Positions 17,459 through 25,969 of a stretch of DNA of 64,000 nucleotides are shown here, one piece after another (position 1 is the stretch's first letter; each line of letters opens with the position of its first letter). Position numbers and translations under genes: made by a program. The notes beneath the pieces were generated by a model, which was given only the letters and a program-made list of their open reading frames with translations, searched no databases and had not been told where the DNA came from. Origin of the DNA: Paenibacillus pedocola (GTDB taxonomy: Bacteria; Bacillota; Bacilli; Paenibacillales; Paenibacillaceae); assembly GCF_031599675.1 (NCBI RefSeq), contig NZ_CP134223.1, positions 5,496,001-5,560,000 on the forward strand, given 5' to 3'.

Positions 17459-18301
17459 TTGCGTATATTCACCCGGCTGGGCCAACCGGTCCGCCACCTT
17501 TTTTTCGCCGTACTTGCCCTGCTGATGGCCTTCCCGTTCTACTGGATGGTTACCAGCGCTTTGAAAACTAATGATGAAATCTGGCGCTCCCCGCCAACAC
17601 TCTGGCCTGAGGTGCCGCTCTGGGGCAATTTTGCCGCAGCCTGGAACGAGGCCCCATTCGCACGGTATATGGGCAACAGCATCTTCGTCGCCACCGCCAT
17701 CGTCGTTCTGCAGATAATCAACTCAGGCATGATGGCCTATGCGCTTACACATATGAAATTCCGCCTGAAGGGTGTTTTTGCCGGAGTGATCCTGTTCGGT
17801 TACATGGTACCTGCTACCGCAGTTTACCTGCCCGGTTATCTGGTCTTGTCTGAGCTGCATCTGCTCAATTCCTACGGCGGCCTGATTCTCTCCAACTGTG
17901 TGAGCGTCTTTGCGATCTTTCTGGTCAGACAAGCATTCCTTCAGGTATCGCATGAGCTGGTCGAGGCCGGTGAGGTGGACGGTGCATCCCATATGCGGAT
18001 TCTCTGGACGGTGCTGGTGCCGGTGACAAGATCCTCTTTTGCCGTGCTGGCGCTGATTACCTTCATCGAGCAGTACAACAACTATTTCTGGCCGATGCTG
18101 ATCACCAAGGACCCTGCACTGCAGCTGGTGTCTGCCGGTCTGCGCAGCTTCTTCGTGGAAGGAGGTGCTTACGGCTTAAAATGGCCGCTGATTATGGCCG
18201 CAAGCAGCTTCACCATCGCCCCGCTGCTGCTTGTCTTCCTGCTGGCGCAAAAAACGATTATGCAAAGTGTTAATATGACCGCTGGTTCCAGTAAAGGCTG
18301 A
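17459..18301 (+). CDS. ABC importer permease, UgpE/MalG type
   Basis: A 280-aa CUT1 permease with six helices. The MalG-family opening AFPFYWMVTSALKTNDEIW and the EAA loop EAGEVDGASHMRILWTVLVP (about residues 167-186) are clear. TTG 17459 is chosen because AAAGGAGG lies 8 nt upstream; the longer upstream frame has non-membrane sequence running over the previous gene. It pairs with the UgpA-like permease 31 bp upstream. Confidence 0.92.
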   Translation: MRIFTRLGQPVRHLFFAVLALLMAFPFYWMVTSALKTNDEIWRSPPTLWPEVPLWGNFAAAWNEAPFARYMGNSIFVATAIVVLQIINSGMMAYALTHMKFRLKGVFAGVILFGYMVPATAVYLPGYLVLSELHLLNSYGGLILSNCVSVFAIFLVRQAFLQVSHELVEAGEVDGASHMRILWTVLVPVTRSSFAVLALITFIEQYNNYFWPMLITKDPALQLVSAGLRSFFVEGGAYGLKWPLIMAASSFTIAPLLLVFLLAQKTIMQSVNMTAGSSKG

Positions 18302-18335
18302 AATCTTACATTTTCAAACAAAGAGGAGAATGATG

Positions 18336-19685
18336 ATGAACGTATTAAAAAGGTTGTCCGCGATGTCCATGATTGCCGGATTTACAGTACTCACCGCTTG
18401 TGGCGGAAATACCGCTTCTAATGATGTTACGGAGGCAAGCGGAGCATCGTCTGCTCCTGCTGCAGAAGCTGCTGCGGCGGCTTCTAGTGAACCTGTAACG
18501 ATTGAATTCTGGTATGGACTCGGCGGCAAGCTTGGAGAAAATATGGAGACGCTCATTCAGAAATTCAACGCCTCACAGCAGGAAGTGATCGTCAAAGGCA
18601 TCGTACAGGCGGATTATACGGAAACGGAGCAGAAGCTCCAGGCGGCCATCGCCACAGGACAAGTGCCTGCTGCTGTGCTCTCTTCCAATATAGACTGGGC
18701 GCGCAAGGGATATTTTGCACCAATGGATGAGCTGATTGCAGAGCAGCCGGATTTCAATAAAGAGGATTTTGTCCAGACCTTCCTGAGCCAGGGCCAGGTC
18801 GACGGCAAGCAGTATTTCCTCCCGATGTACGGAACGACACAGATTATGTATTACCGCAAGGATGCTTTTGCGAAAAGCGGGATTGATGCCAGCCAGATCA
18901 AGACCTGGGAAGACCTCGCTGCGGCAGCAGAGAAAATGGCGGTCAAAGACGGCGGCAAAACGAGCTTCTACGGCTGGGAGCCGATGTGGGGCTCCGGCAA
19001 CATGATCGATGCCGTGCTGAGCAAGGGCGGTAACATTCTTAGCGAAGACGGCAAGACCGTAATGATCGATTCCCCTGAGTGGATCGAGACGTGGGACCTG
19101 TTCCGCAAATGGATTCATGAGGACAAGATCATGCGGATCCATTCCGGCGGACAGGGCTGGGAGTACTGGTACAAGACCATTGACGATGTGATGAAAGGCC
19201 AGGCGGCCGGCTACATTGGTTCCAGCGGCGACCAGGGGGATCTCGATTTCAGCATCGTCTCCGCGATGGAACAGCCGGGCTGGGCCGGAATGGGTGAAGG
19301 CAAGCCGGTGGCACAGGCGATTATGGCCGGTATTCCGGCTAAGGCCGGAGATGCCGAGAAGCAGGCCGCCCTGAAATGGCTGGCTTACTTCACGAACTCC
19401 GAGAATACCGCCTTCTGGTCAATCAACACCGGCTACATCGCTGTACGCCAGTCTGCACTGGAGGATCCGGCATTCGTCTCGTTCAGCGAGACCAATCCGC
19501 AGATCAAAATCCCATTGCTGCAGGCATCTCATGCCTCCGCCCCGTTCCAGGATCCAACCGGCGGCAAAATCAATGATGCGCTGACCATCGCTGCGGACAA
19601 GGTCCAGATCGAGAATATTCCGGCAGCCGAAGCGCTCAAGGAAGCGCAGCAGACTGCCCAGGCGGCACTCGATAAGCTAAAATAA
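18336..19685 (+). CDS. Extracellular solute-binding lipoprotein, UgpB type
   Basis: A 449-aa lipoprotein with signal peptide and lipobox LTAC followed by GGN (Cys near residue 22). An Ala/Ser linker and the SBP_bac family domain follow (IEFWYGLGGKLGENMETL; FNASQQEVIVKG). The opening W/Y-G-x-G pattern is common in glycerol-3-phosphate and sugar-binding UgpB-like proteins. Three ATGs lie in tandem (18330, 18333, 18336); GAGGAG spacing favours the last. Its HAD and metallophosphatase neighbours suggest that a phosphorylated ligand is imported (inference). Confidence 0.88.
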   Translation: MNVLKRLSAMSMIAGFTVLTACGGNTASNDVTEASGASSAPAAEAAAAASSEPVTIEFWYGLGGKLGENMETLIQKFNASQQEVIVKGIVQADYTETEQKLQAAIATGQVPAAVLSSNIDWARKGYFAPMDELIAEQPDFNKEDFVQTFLSQGQVDGKQYFLPMYGTTQIMYYRKDAFAKSGIDASQIKTWEDLAAAAEKMAVKDGGKTSFYGWEPMWGSGNMIDAVLSKGGNILSEDGKTVMIDSPEWIETWDLFRKWIHEDKIMRIHSGGQGWEYWYKTIDDVMKGQAAGYIGSSGDQGDLDFSIVSAMEQPGWAGMGEGKPVAQAIMAGIPAKAGDAEKQAALKWLAYFTNSENTAFWSINTGYIAVRQSALEDPAFVSFSETNPQIKIPLLQASHASAPFQDPTGGKINDALTIAADKVQIENIPAAEALKEAQQTAQAALDKLK

Positions 19686-20133
19686 ACAGCGGTATAGTTA
19701 GAAGGGCAACGACCTGTAAAAGTAGCGGTGGCTCCTCAAGAGAAATTTCTGAAATGGCTGCACTCCTAGAGTGATTTCAGTGATTTTCAGTTTGTGGAAT
19801 GTCTATACTTTCGAGAATGATTGCACTTTGTGCAATAGAAAGTCCATTTTCCTGCGGTACGTTGGCTTCTGTTGTAATTCGTACAATTGATTTTCTGATT
19901 TAGGGCCAAAAGCATCTATTTCACCAATTTCTGATGTACAAAGTGCAATAGATGCAAGTTTTCAGCCCAGTTAGAGTTCATCTGTTGTAGAAAATGCAAT
20001 TGATGTCTTAGCAGCTCATAGATGGCACTCCAAACGAAGTAATTTGGGAGAATGGACTTAAGTTTATTCCAGTATTCTGGCATACGAATAATTCAATGAC
20101 ATGACATAACGGTTGACTAAAGGAGGCCGCCCC
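19686..20133. repeat. Non-coding stretch with degenerate T(G/A)CAAT(A/T)GA repeats
   Basis: No gene is seen in this 448-bp gap. The 9-mer T(G/A)CAAT(A/T)GA occurs at 19831, 19882, 19944 and 19995, spaced 51, 62 and 51 bp, and a similar inverted copy (AAATAGATGC) lies near 19911. Several copies are flanked by TTTGTGC/AAAGTGC words. This is a decayed or degenerate intergenic repeat array. The ribosome binding site for the next gene (AAAGGAGG) begins at about 20119. Confidence 0.5.
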
Positions 20134-20958
20134 ATGCCTGAACTCATCACTCCGCAAGGAAATCATGCGATATCTGCAATCCTGTTCGACAAGGACGGCA
20201 CACTTCTGGAGTTCGTCTCCCTCTGGGGAAGCTGGGCCGAGTGTTTCCTGGAGCAATTCACCCGGCAACTGGAAGCGCGCGGTCTCGAATTCCCTGCACC
20301 GTACCTTGCCTCTCTGCTTGGCACCATTCACAATGCCGAGGGCAAAATCACTGACTACGACCGCAATGGCCCGCTGGCCATGGGGACGATGGGCGACCTT
20401 TACGCTATTCTCTCCTGGCAGGGCTATCTGCTTGGCCTGTCCTGGGCAGAATCGATGGAGCTGGTGGACATCTGCCGCCAGGAAGCAGATGAAATGCTGG
20501 AGCGGAACCGTCCAGCCCTCCCGCTGCCCGGTCTGGTGCGCTTCCTTGATGACTGTGCAGCTCAAGGTCTGGCTATGGCCGTAGTCACTGCTGACGAAAC
20601 CGCGGCGGCGGAGAAGCATCTCACCTGGCTCGGCATCCGCAGCTACTTCTCCGCCGTGATCGGCACAGATCAGGCAGAACGGGGCAAGCCGTTTCCCGAT
20701 ATGGCCTTGCTGGCCTGTGAGCAGCTCGGGGTGCAGCCGTCTGCAGCCGCTGTAATCGGCGATACGAACGGCGATATGAAGATGGCCAAAGCGGCGGGTG
20801 CAGCCGTGGCTATAGGGATAACCGGAGCGGTGGATACAGCCGGGGATGCAGTCGGAGATAAGGTCGCCGATCCCGTCGCAGCACGTTATCTTTTGCCTGA
20901 TGCCGATTTGGTTGTGCGGTCCTATCAGGAACTGAGCTTCAGCAGCTTTTCCAGTTGA
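20134..20958 (+). CDS. HAD-superfamily phosphatase
   Basis: A 274-aa phosphoglycolate-phosphatase-like HAD enzyme. Motif I is LFDKDGTLLEF (nucleophile Asp at about residue 18). A helical cap domain (about 25-120) is followed by motif II VVTADE, the Lys region GKPFPDMA and motif IV VIGDTNGDMKMAKAAGA. It dephosphorylates a small cytoplasmic phosphoester. ATG 20134 follows AAAGGAGG. Together with the importer and the metallophosphoesterase it may process an imported phosphorylated compound (inference). Confidence 0.9.
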   Translation: MPELITPQGNHAISAILFDKDGTLLEFVSLWGSWAECFLEQFTRQLEARGLEFPAPYLASLLGTIHNAEGKITDYDRNGPLAMGTMGDLYAILSWQGYLLGLSWAESMELVDICRQEADEMLERNRPALPLPGLVRFLDDCAAQGLAMAVVTADETAAAEKHLTWLGIRSYFSAVIGTDQAERGKPFPDMALLACEQLGVQPSAAAVIGDTNGDMKMAKAAGAAVAIGITGAVDTAGDAVGDKVADPVAARYLLPDADLVVRSYQELSFSSFSS

Positions 20959-20991
20959 TTATCCTGATCTCTTATCTTAAGGAGGCTACGT

Positions 20992-21882
20992 TTGCATATG
21001 CATACAAACAATCCAGGCGGACAAACGCCGCTGTTAACCTTTCAGATTATCACGGATACCCACGTCACTGCCGATCCCGCGCATGAATATAATCTGAATT
21101 TCGAACGGGCACTGCAGGATCTGGCTCTTCATGCTCAGGGCAGCAGCGGAATTATGCATATCGGGGATATTACAGACCATGGCTTCCCGGATGAATATGA
21201 GGAGGTCCAGCGTATTCTGAAGCGGCATCAAGGGGCCCTGCCGGAAATACGGTTCACCTTGGGCAATCATGACGTTGGTCTCGGCCACTGGGAATCGCGC
21301 CTCTCGATGTATACCTCCAGAACTGGTGCGCCTGGACCTTATCACGATCATTGGATCGGCGGGTATCATTTTATTTTCCTCGGAACCGAAGAAGGCCTGC
21401 CGGCGTTCTGCAATCTGTCAGGTGAACAGCTCCAGTGGCTGGAACGGAAGCTCGGGGAACAGCCGGCGGCCGGTCAGGCAGCGTCAGCTCAACCCATCTT
21501 CCTCTTCCTGCATCAGCCGCTGAAGAACACCGTAGCTGGCTCACTGGAATCGCAGGAATGGTACGGAGTTACACAGGATATGGAGCTGCGATCCATACTG
21601 GCCAAGTATCCGCAGACCCTGCTGTTTACCGGGCATACCCACTGGGAGCTTGAGGTAGACAACACGATGTATCCCGGCAACGGGGAGACAGCTACGATGT
21701 TCAACAGCGCTTCCGTCGCCTATCTCTGGACCAATGCGGATGAACACAAAGATGGCAGTCAAGGCTACTATATAGAAGTCTATAGTGACAGAGTGCGGGT
21801 ACGGGGACGGGACTTCACTACCGGAAGCTGGATTGAAGCTGCATGTTACGAGGTTCCCTCTCTGCTGAAAACGCACGGCTAG
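20992..21882 (+). CDS. Calcineurin-like metallophosphoesterase
   Basis: A 296-aa cytoplasmic metallophosphoesterase with the full motif set: ITDTHVTAD, HIGDITDHG, LGNHDVG, FLHQPLK and FTGHTHWELE. It resembles class III cyclic nucleotide phosphodiesterases and GpdQ-like glycerophosphodiesterases. Given the Ugp-like importer and phosphatase in the same operon, glycerophosphodiester hydrolysis is an attractive but unproven role. TTG 20992 follows AAGGAGG by 8 nt. Confidence 0.88.
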   Translation: MHMHTNNPGGQTPLLTFQIITDTHVTADPAHEYNLNFERALQDLALHAQGSSGIMHIGDITDHGFPDEYEEVQRILKRHQGALPEIRFTLGNHDVGLGHWESRLSMYTSRTGAPGPYHDHWIGGYHFIFLGTEEGLPAFCNLSGEQLQWLERKLGEQPAAGQAASAQPIFLFLHQPLKNTVAGSLESQEWYGVTQDMELRSILAKYPQTLLFTGHTHWELEVDNTMYPGNGETATMFNSASVAYLWTNADEHKDGSQGYYIEVYSDRVRVRGRDFTTGSWIEAACYEVPSLLKTHG

Positions 21883-21926
21883 CACCCGCAGCTAACCTGC
21901 CGCCATTTATACGCCACCAAAAACAT

Positions 21927-21975
21927 GCAGAGCAGCGGTTCCTTCCATTAGGAGGAACCGCTGCTCTGCTTTGTT
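21927..21975. terminator. Terminator between convergent operons
   Basis: A 19-bp stem (GCAGAGCAGCGGTTCC with its complement, one bulged T) is followed by TTTGTT. It separates the phosphoesterase operon from metQ and probably works in the plus direction. Confidence 0.82.
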
Positions 21976-22031
21976 AACGACATGAGGATTCAATTAGAAT
22001 AAGACGGCTGCTGCTTCTATTGATATTACTT

Positions 22032-22865
22032 TTACTTAAAAGCAGGCAGTGCAATATCCGCATAATTCTCTTCCAGGAATTTCTTCACTTCCGGGCCGCT
22101 GATGCGCTTCGCCAGCTTCTGGATGGCATCGGAATCCTTATTGTCTTCACGGGCTACGAGGGTGATGGTGAACTCAGAATCTTCGCCTTCTGTAATGAGC
22201 GCATCCTTCTTCGGTGTCAGGCCGAGCGGGCTGGCATAAGCAGGAGTCATCGCCACCAGATCGCCGTCATCCATCATCCGGGCCAGCATCAGCAGATCGA
22301 CTTCCTCGAACTTGAAGTTTTTAGGGTTTTCTGTGATATCAGCCTGTGTTGCTTTGATGCCTACGCCATCCTTCAGCTTAATCAGTCCGGCATTTGCGAA
22401 CATTTGCAGCGAACGTCCGATGTTCGACGGGTCATTGGCCATGACCAGCTTCGCGCCTTCCGGCAGCTCTTCGATCGTCTTGTACTTTTTGGAATAACCG
22501 CCGTAGATAGCGTCATAGACCGGCTGGACCCCTACCAGCTTCGAACCTTTGCTTGCATTGAATTGCTCCATATACGGAAGGTGCTGGAAGAAGTTAGCAT
22601 CGACTTCCTTGTTCGCCAGCGCTTCATTCGGCTGCACATTGTCGGATAGTACTACAATCTCCATATCCACTCCGTCTTCCAGAAGCAGCGGTTTTACAAT
22701 ATCAAGGATCTCTGTCATCGGAGGAATCAAAGTCGCTACTTTGATCTTCACAGGTTCTGTTGCTGTGGCTGCCGGCGCCTCGGCATTCTCCTTATTGCTG
22801 TTGTTTCCACAACCAGCGACAATCAGTACAAGCAGCATAAGCATAGCTATCATTGATTTTTTCAT
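22032..22865 (-). CDS. metQ: Methionine-binding lipoprotein MetQ
   Basis: A 277-aa lipoprotein (lipobox IVAGC, Cys at about residue 19) of the NlpA/MetQ family. It shows VKIKVATLIPPMTEIL, ANKEVDANFFQHLPYMEQFN and the conserved VANDPSN-like MANDPSNIGRSL. It binds D/L-methionine outside the membrane for MetNI. ATG 22865 starts the signal peptide; the ribosome binding site (GGGGGG) is atypical. It is the third gene of the operon metN-metI-metQ. Confidence 0.93.
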   Translation of the reverse strand: MKKSMIAMLMLLVLIVAGCGNNSNKENAEAPAATATEPVKIKVATLIPPMTEILDIVKPLLLEDGVDMEIVVLSDNVQPNEALANKEVDANFFQHLPYMEQFNASKGSKLVGVQPVYDAIYGGYSKKYKTIEELPEGAKLVMANDPSNIGRSLQMFANAGLIKLKDGVGIKATQADITENPKNFKFEEVDLLMLARMMDDGDLVAMTPAYASPLGLTPKKDALITEGEDSEFTITLVAREDNKDSDAIQKLAKRISGPEVKKFLEENYADIALPAFK

Positions 22866-22936
22866 AATTTGAAGATAACCCCCCGTGTAATGTATATATT
22901 CTCTGTTATTGCGGTCATACAAAGCTTAATGTTCCG

Positions 22937-23599
22937 TCAGCGTTTATCCAGCAGTCTTGCTGCCGTGCTTCCGGTGAACTGGATGATCTGCACCAGAACG
23001 ATCATGACAACGATGGCATAGACCATCACTTCCGTCTCAAACCGCTGGTAGCCGTAACGGATGGCAAAATCGCCAACCCCGCCACCGCCGACAACCCCCA
23101 TAACCGTAGAAAAGGAAATGAAGCTGATCGTTGAGGCCGTGAGTCCAAGCACCAGCCCTGAACGGGCTTCTTTATACAGGAACTTGAAAATCAGCTCGAA
23201 CTTCGAAGCCCCCATGGAGAGGGCCGCCTCAATCGTGCCTTTGGGAACCTCCAGCAGGGACTGTTCCACAAGCCGCGAGTAATAAGCTACGGCAACAACA
23301 GACAGCGGCACTGTAGCCGCTACCGTACCAATCGCAGTCCCTACAAGGAAGCGGGTCACCGGAATCAGCGCCACAACAAGCAGCAGGAACGGGAACGAAC
23401 GAATGATATTGACGATACTGTTCAGCGTCAGCGACAGACTCCGGTTCTCATACAGCTGGCCCTTGCGGAAAAAGTACAAGAGCGTTCCCAGCGGCAGCCC
23501 CAGCAGCACCGCCGCACCCACAGAAATACCGACCATCACGAAGGTTTCCCCGATGGACTGCCACATCTGCTCCTGGTATTTCAGCATACTATCCCACAT
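22937..23599 (-). CDS. metI: Methionine ABC permease MetI
   Basis: A 220-aa permease with five helices, typical of MetI in length. GETFVMVGISVGAAVLLGLPLG and the EAA loop EAALSMGASKFELIFKFLYKEA (about 127-148) are diagnostic. ATG 23599 overlaps the 3' end of metN by 11 bp, so the two are translationally coupled. No S-box or T-box leader is visible upstream of the operon. Confidence 0.93.
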   Translation of the reverse strand: MWDSMLKYQEQMWQSIGETFVMVGISVGAAVLLGLPLGTLLYFFRKGQLYENRSLSLTLNSIVNIIRSFPFLLLVVALIPVTRFLVGTAIGTVAATVPLSVVAVAYYSRLVEQSLLEVPKGTIEAALSMGASKFELIFKFLYKEARSGLVLGLTASTISFISFSTVMGVVGGGGVGDFAIRYGYQRFETEVMVYAIVVMIVLVQIIQFTGSTAARLLDKR

Positions 23600-24359
23600 G
23601 GTCTTCACCTGCCTTGCCGGTAATCTGCTGGCGGTATGAACCGGAGTGACCTGCCGGAGGAAGAAATCCATGCTCCTCGCGTGAGAAGGAATCTACAATC
23701 TCCCCGTCCTTCATTACAGAAACCTCGCTGCAAATGCTGCGGACCACATCCAGCTCATGAGTCACGATGACAATGGTTACACCAAGCGCAGCATTGATAT
23801 CCTTCAGCACACCAAGGATATCAGCCGTAGTTCCCGGATCGAGCGCGGAGGTCGGCTCATCGCACAGCAGCAGCTGCGGGCTGTTCGCCAGCGCGCGGGC
23901 AATCGCTACCCGCTGCCGCTGCCCGCCGCTGAGCTGTGCAGGATACTGCTGCGCTTTATCTGCCAGGCCGACGTAATCCAGAACCTCGGCTACCCGCTTC
24001 AGCCGCTCTCCCCGCTTGACCCCGGCCAGCTCCAGCGGAATCGCAACATTACGGCTGACCGTGGCATTGCCGACAAGATTGAAATGCTGGAAGATCATAC
24101 CGATCTTCTGCCGCTCCCGGCGCAGCTGTTTCTCCGGCAAGGCTGTCAGCTCTTTGCCGCCTACGGTTACAGTACCCTTATCGGGACGCTCCAGCAGATT
24201 GATCAGGCGAAGCAGTGTGGACTTACCGGCCCCGCTTGCGCCGATGATGCCGTGAATCGAAGCGGCCTTAACCTCAAGTGAAACCTGGCGGACCGCCGGA
24301 TAGGTGCCATTCTTCAGTTCGAAGCTCTTGCTTACTCCACTCAGCGTTAGGATAGTAAT
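23589..24359 (-). CDS. metN: Methionine ABC ATPase MetN, non-standard start, no NIL domain
   Basis: A 256-aa ATPase with Walker A GASGAGKST, Q-loop IFQHFNLVG, signature LSGGQRQRVAIARAL, Walker B LLCDEPTSALD and H-loop IVTHELDVV. Homology begins at ITILTLSGVSKSFELKNGTY, yet no ATG, GTG or TTG occurs between the upstream in-frame stop and Walker A. An ATT at 24359, preceded by GGAGAGGGGAGG, is the best start. MetN proteins are usually near 340 aa with a C-terminal NIL ligand domain; this copy ends right after the ATPase core. Confidence 0.85.
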   Translation of the reverse strand: MTILTLSGVSKSFELKNGTYPAVRQVSLEVKAASIHGIIGASGAGKSTLLRLINLLERPDKGTVTVGGKELTALPEKQLRRERQKIGMIFQHFNLVGNATVSRNVAIPLELAGVKRGERLKRVAEVLDYVGLADKAQQYPAQLSGGQRQRVAIARALANSPQLLLCDEPTSALDPGTTADILGVLKDINAALGVTIVIVTHELDVVRSICSEVSVMKDGEIVDSFSREEHGFLPPAGHSGSYRQQITGKAGEDHVG

Positions 24360-24576
24360 CCTCCCCTCTCCGGACTGCCTTGATTAAAGCCTGTGGACCC
24401 CGTGGAGTGTATTACAATTATTTAAAATCTGTTTCATTAAAAATCTCTTTAAATAATAAGGTATTTACTGCGCTGTGTCATCATTTTTTTTGAAAATGAT
24501 ATATCAGCGGCATGGTAGAATTCGCCTATCTCTAAGCATGCGCGTCTGCTGTTATAATTATCCTGTATTTCAGCAA

Positions 24577-24615
24577 AGAAGCCCCGGCAGCCATGTACAG
24601 GCTGCCGGGGCTTCT
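24577..24615 (-). terminator. Terminator of the xylan-utilisation operon
   Basis: A perfect 16-bp stem (24577-24592 with 24600-24615) with a 7-nt loop is followed on the minus strand by TTG. It lies 30 bp after the xylanase stop. The rest of 24360-24576 is AT-rich and presumably carries the metN promoter; no riboswitch is seen in it. Confidence 0.82.
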
Positions 24616-24644
24616 ATAATTCCTTAATCTAATGAGGCAAAAAC

Positions 24645-25658
24645 TTAAGAGTTCCGTACTACAATCCGGTTGAACGCAGGCTTCGGTTGATGCTGCTCAT
24701 CGAACAGAAACGGCCAATTCTTCCGTCCCCGGACCGGGAAATCATCCAGCCACGTGTAATCATCTGCCGCTCCCCAGAAAGTAACCGAGGATATCACTTC
24801 CCGGTATTCTTTAAGCAGGCGGAATATGACATCATAACGCTCCGCCTGAAGTTCAAGCAGCTCAGACGGCGGACTCTTCAGATCCGTCCGCTTGTCCTCG
24901 AAGCGGAAGAGTGACATGTCCAGCTCCGTCAGCTGCAGCTGCAGCCCGAGTGACGCGTATTTCTCAATCGCTGCGCGGATATCATCAAGTGACGGATCAT
25001 ATAAATTCCAGTGTGCCTGCAGGCCGATGCCATGTACCGGTACACCTTGCGCCAGCAGCGATTTCAGCAGAGTATAGATCTTATCGCGTTTAAGCGGGTT
25101 CGATTCATTGTAGTCGTTGTAGAACAACAGTGCCTTAGGGTCGGCTTCATGGGCATATTCAAATGCTTTGGCGATGAAATCCGGTCCGGCAATATCCAGC
25201 CATTTGGAAGGGCGCAGCAGCTCCGCGCCTTCATCTGCGATCACCTCGTTGACTACATCCCAGGCGTAGATATCATTCTTGTAACGTCCAACCACGGTGC
25301 TAATATGCGACTTCAAGCGGGCCAGCAGAAGCTCCTTGCTTGCAGGACCGCCAGCGTCACCGTTAAACAGCCAATCGCTTGTCTGGTTATGCCATACCAG
25401 CGTGTGGCCGCGCATCGCCAGCCCATGCTTCCGGGCAAAAGCAGCCAGCTCGTCTGCTTTGTCGAAGCTGTATATTTCCTCCAGCGGATGCAGGCTCTCA
25501 AACTTCATCTCATTCTCTGCAGTTATGCTGTTGAAATGATAGGCGAGCAGCTGCTCCTGCGACTGGATCGTCCACGGATTTACTGCTGCGCCTATCTTGA
25601 AATCGTCAGCGAACACAGCCTTCAGCGCAGGCTCGGTAAAGCTGTTAATGCCCCTCAT
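24645..25658 (-). CDS. xynA: GH10 endo-1,4-beta-xylanase, cytoplasmic
   Basis: A 337-aa single-domain GH10 enzyme without signal peptide. Family landmarks are AVNPWTIQSQEQLL, ENEMKFESLHP, RGHTLVWHNQTSDWL, acid/base Glu in WDVVNEV, nucleophile Glu in QLTELDMS and TFWGAADDYTWL near the C-terminus. It resembles the intracellular XynA2-type enzymes that trim imported (methylglucurono-)xylooligosaccharides. ATG 25658 follows AGGAGGGTC, which is the end of the dispersed palindromic repeat. It is the last gene of the importer operon. Confidence 0.94.
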   Translation of the reverse strand: MRGINSFTEPALKAVFADDFKIGAAVNPWTIQSQEQLLAYHFNSITAENEMKFESLHPLEEIYSFDKADELAAFARKHGLAMRGHTLVWHNQTSDWLFNGDAGGPASKELLLARLKSHISTVVGRYKNDIYAWDVVNEVIADEGAELLRPSKWLDIAGPDFIAKAFEYAHEADPKALLFYNDYNESNPLKRDKIYTLLKSLLAQGVPVHGIGLQAHWNLYDPSLDDIRAAIEKYASLGLQLQLTELDMSLFRFEDKRTDLKSPPSELLELQAERYDVIFRLLKEYREVISSVTFWGAADDYTWLDDFPVRGRKNWPFLFDEQHQPKPAFNRIVVRNS

Positions 25659-25665
25659 GAATGAC

Positions 25666-25688
25666 CCTCCTAAAAGTTTTGTGAGCAC
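25666..25688 (-). repeat. Terminal half of the palindromic repeat at the GH43/xylanase junction
   Basis: On the minus strand the sequence CTCACAAAACTTTTAGGAGG joins the broken GH43 frame to the xylanase ribosome binding site. It matches the terminal half-unit seen before liaF, the BMC shell gene and the solute-binding protein gene. Its TAG is the stop codon of the truncated GH43 frame. Confidence 0.82.
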
Positions 25689-25933
25689 AGGGCATAGATC
25701 CCGTCAGAGCTGGCGCAGCTGCGGATGTCCAGCTGGCTGATCCGGTCCAGCACATGACCGATCTGCTTCCAGTGGATTAAATCCCGGCTGTGAAAAATCG
25801 GCACCCCCGGAAAATACTCAAAGGAGCTGCAGACCAGATAATAATCTTCCCCCGCCCGGGTAATGCTCGGATCAGGATAAAAACCCGGAAGCACCGGGTT
25901 TGAGTAATGGATCGAAGAATGATTCATATTCAT
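25670..25933 (-). pseudogene. 5' remnant of a GH43 beta-xylosidase/arabinofuranosidase
   Basis: An 87-aa frame matching the N-terminus of GH43 beta-xylosidases: NPVLPGFYPDPSITRAGEDYY contains the catalytic-base Asp region, then SFEYFPGVPIFHSRDLIHWK and LDRISQLDIRSCASSDGIYA. Family members are typically several hundred residues (about 500). Homology stops exactly where the palindromic repeat begins, and the last codons (LCSQNF, stop) are encoded by the repeat. The acid/base Glu region is lost, so no activity is expected. The start ATG 25933 with AAAGGTTG is intact. Confidence 0.85.
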
Positions 25934-25969
25934 GCAGACAACCTTTCTGCAGCCTAAATTAAAGCTGTA

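Noticed and set aside
24360..24576. S-box or T-box riboswitch before metN
   Set aside because: None of the conserved aptamer or specifier sequences could be found; the region is plain AT-rich sequence.
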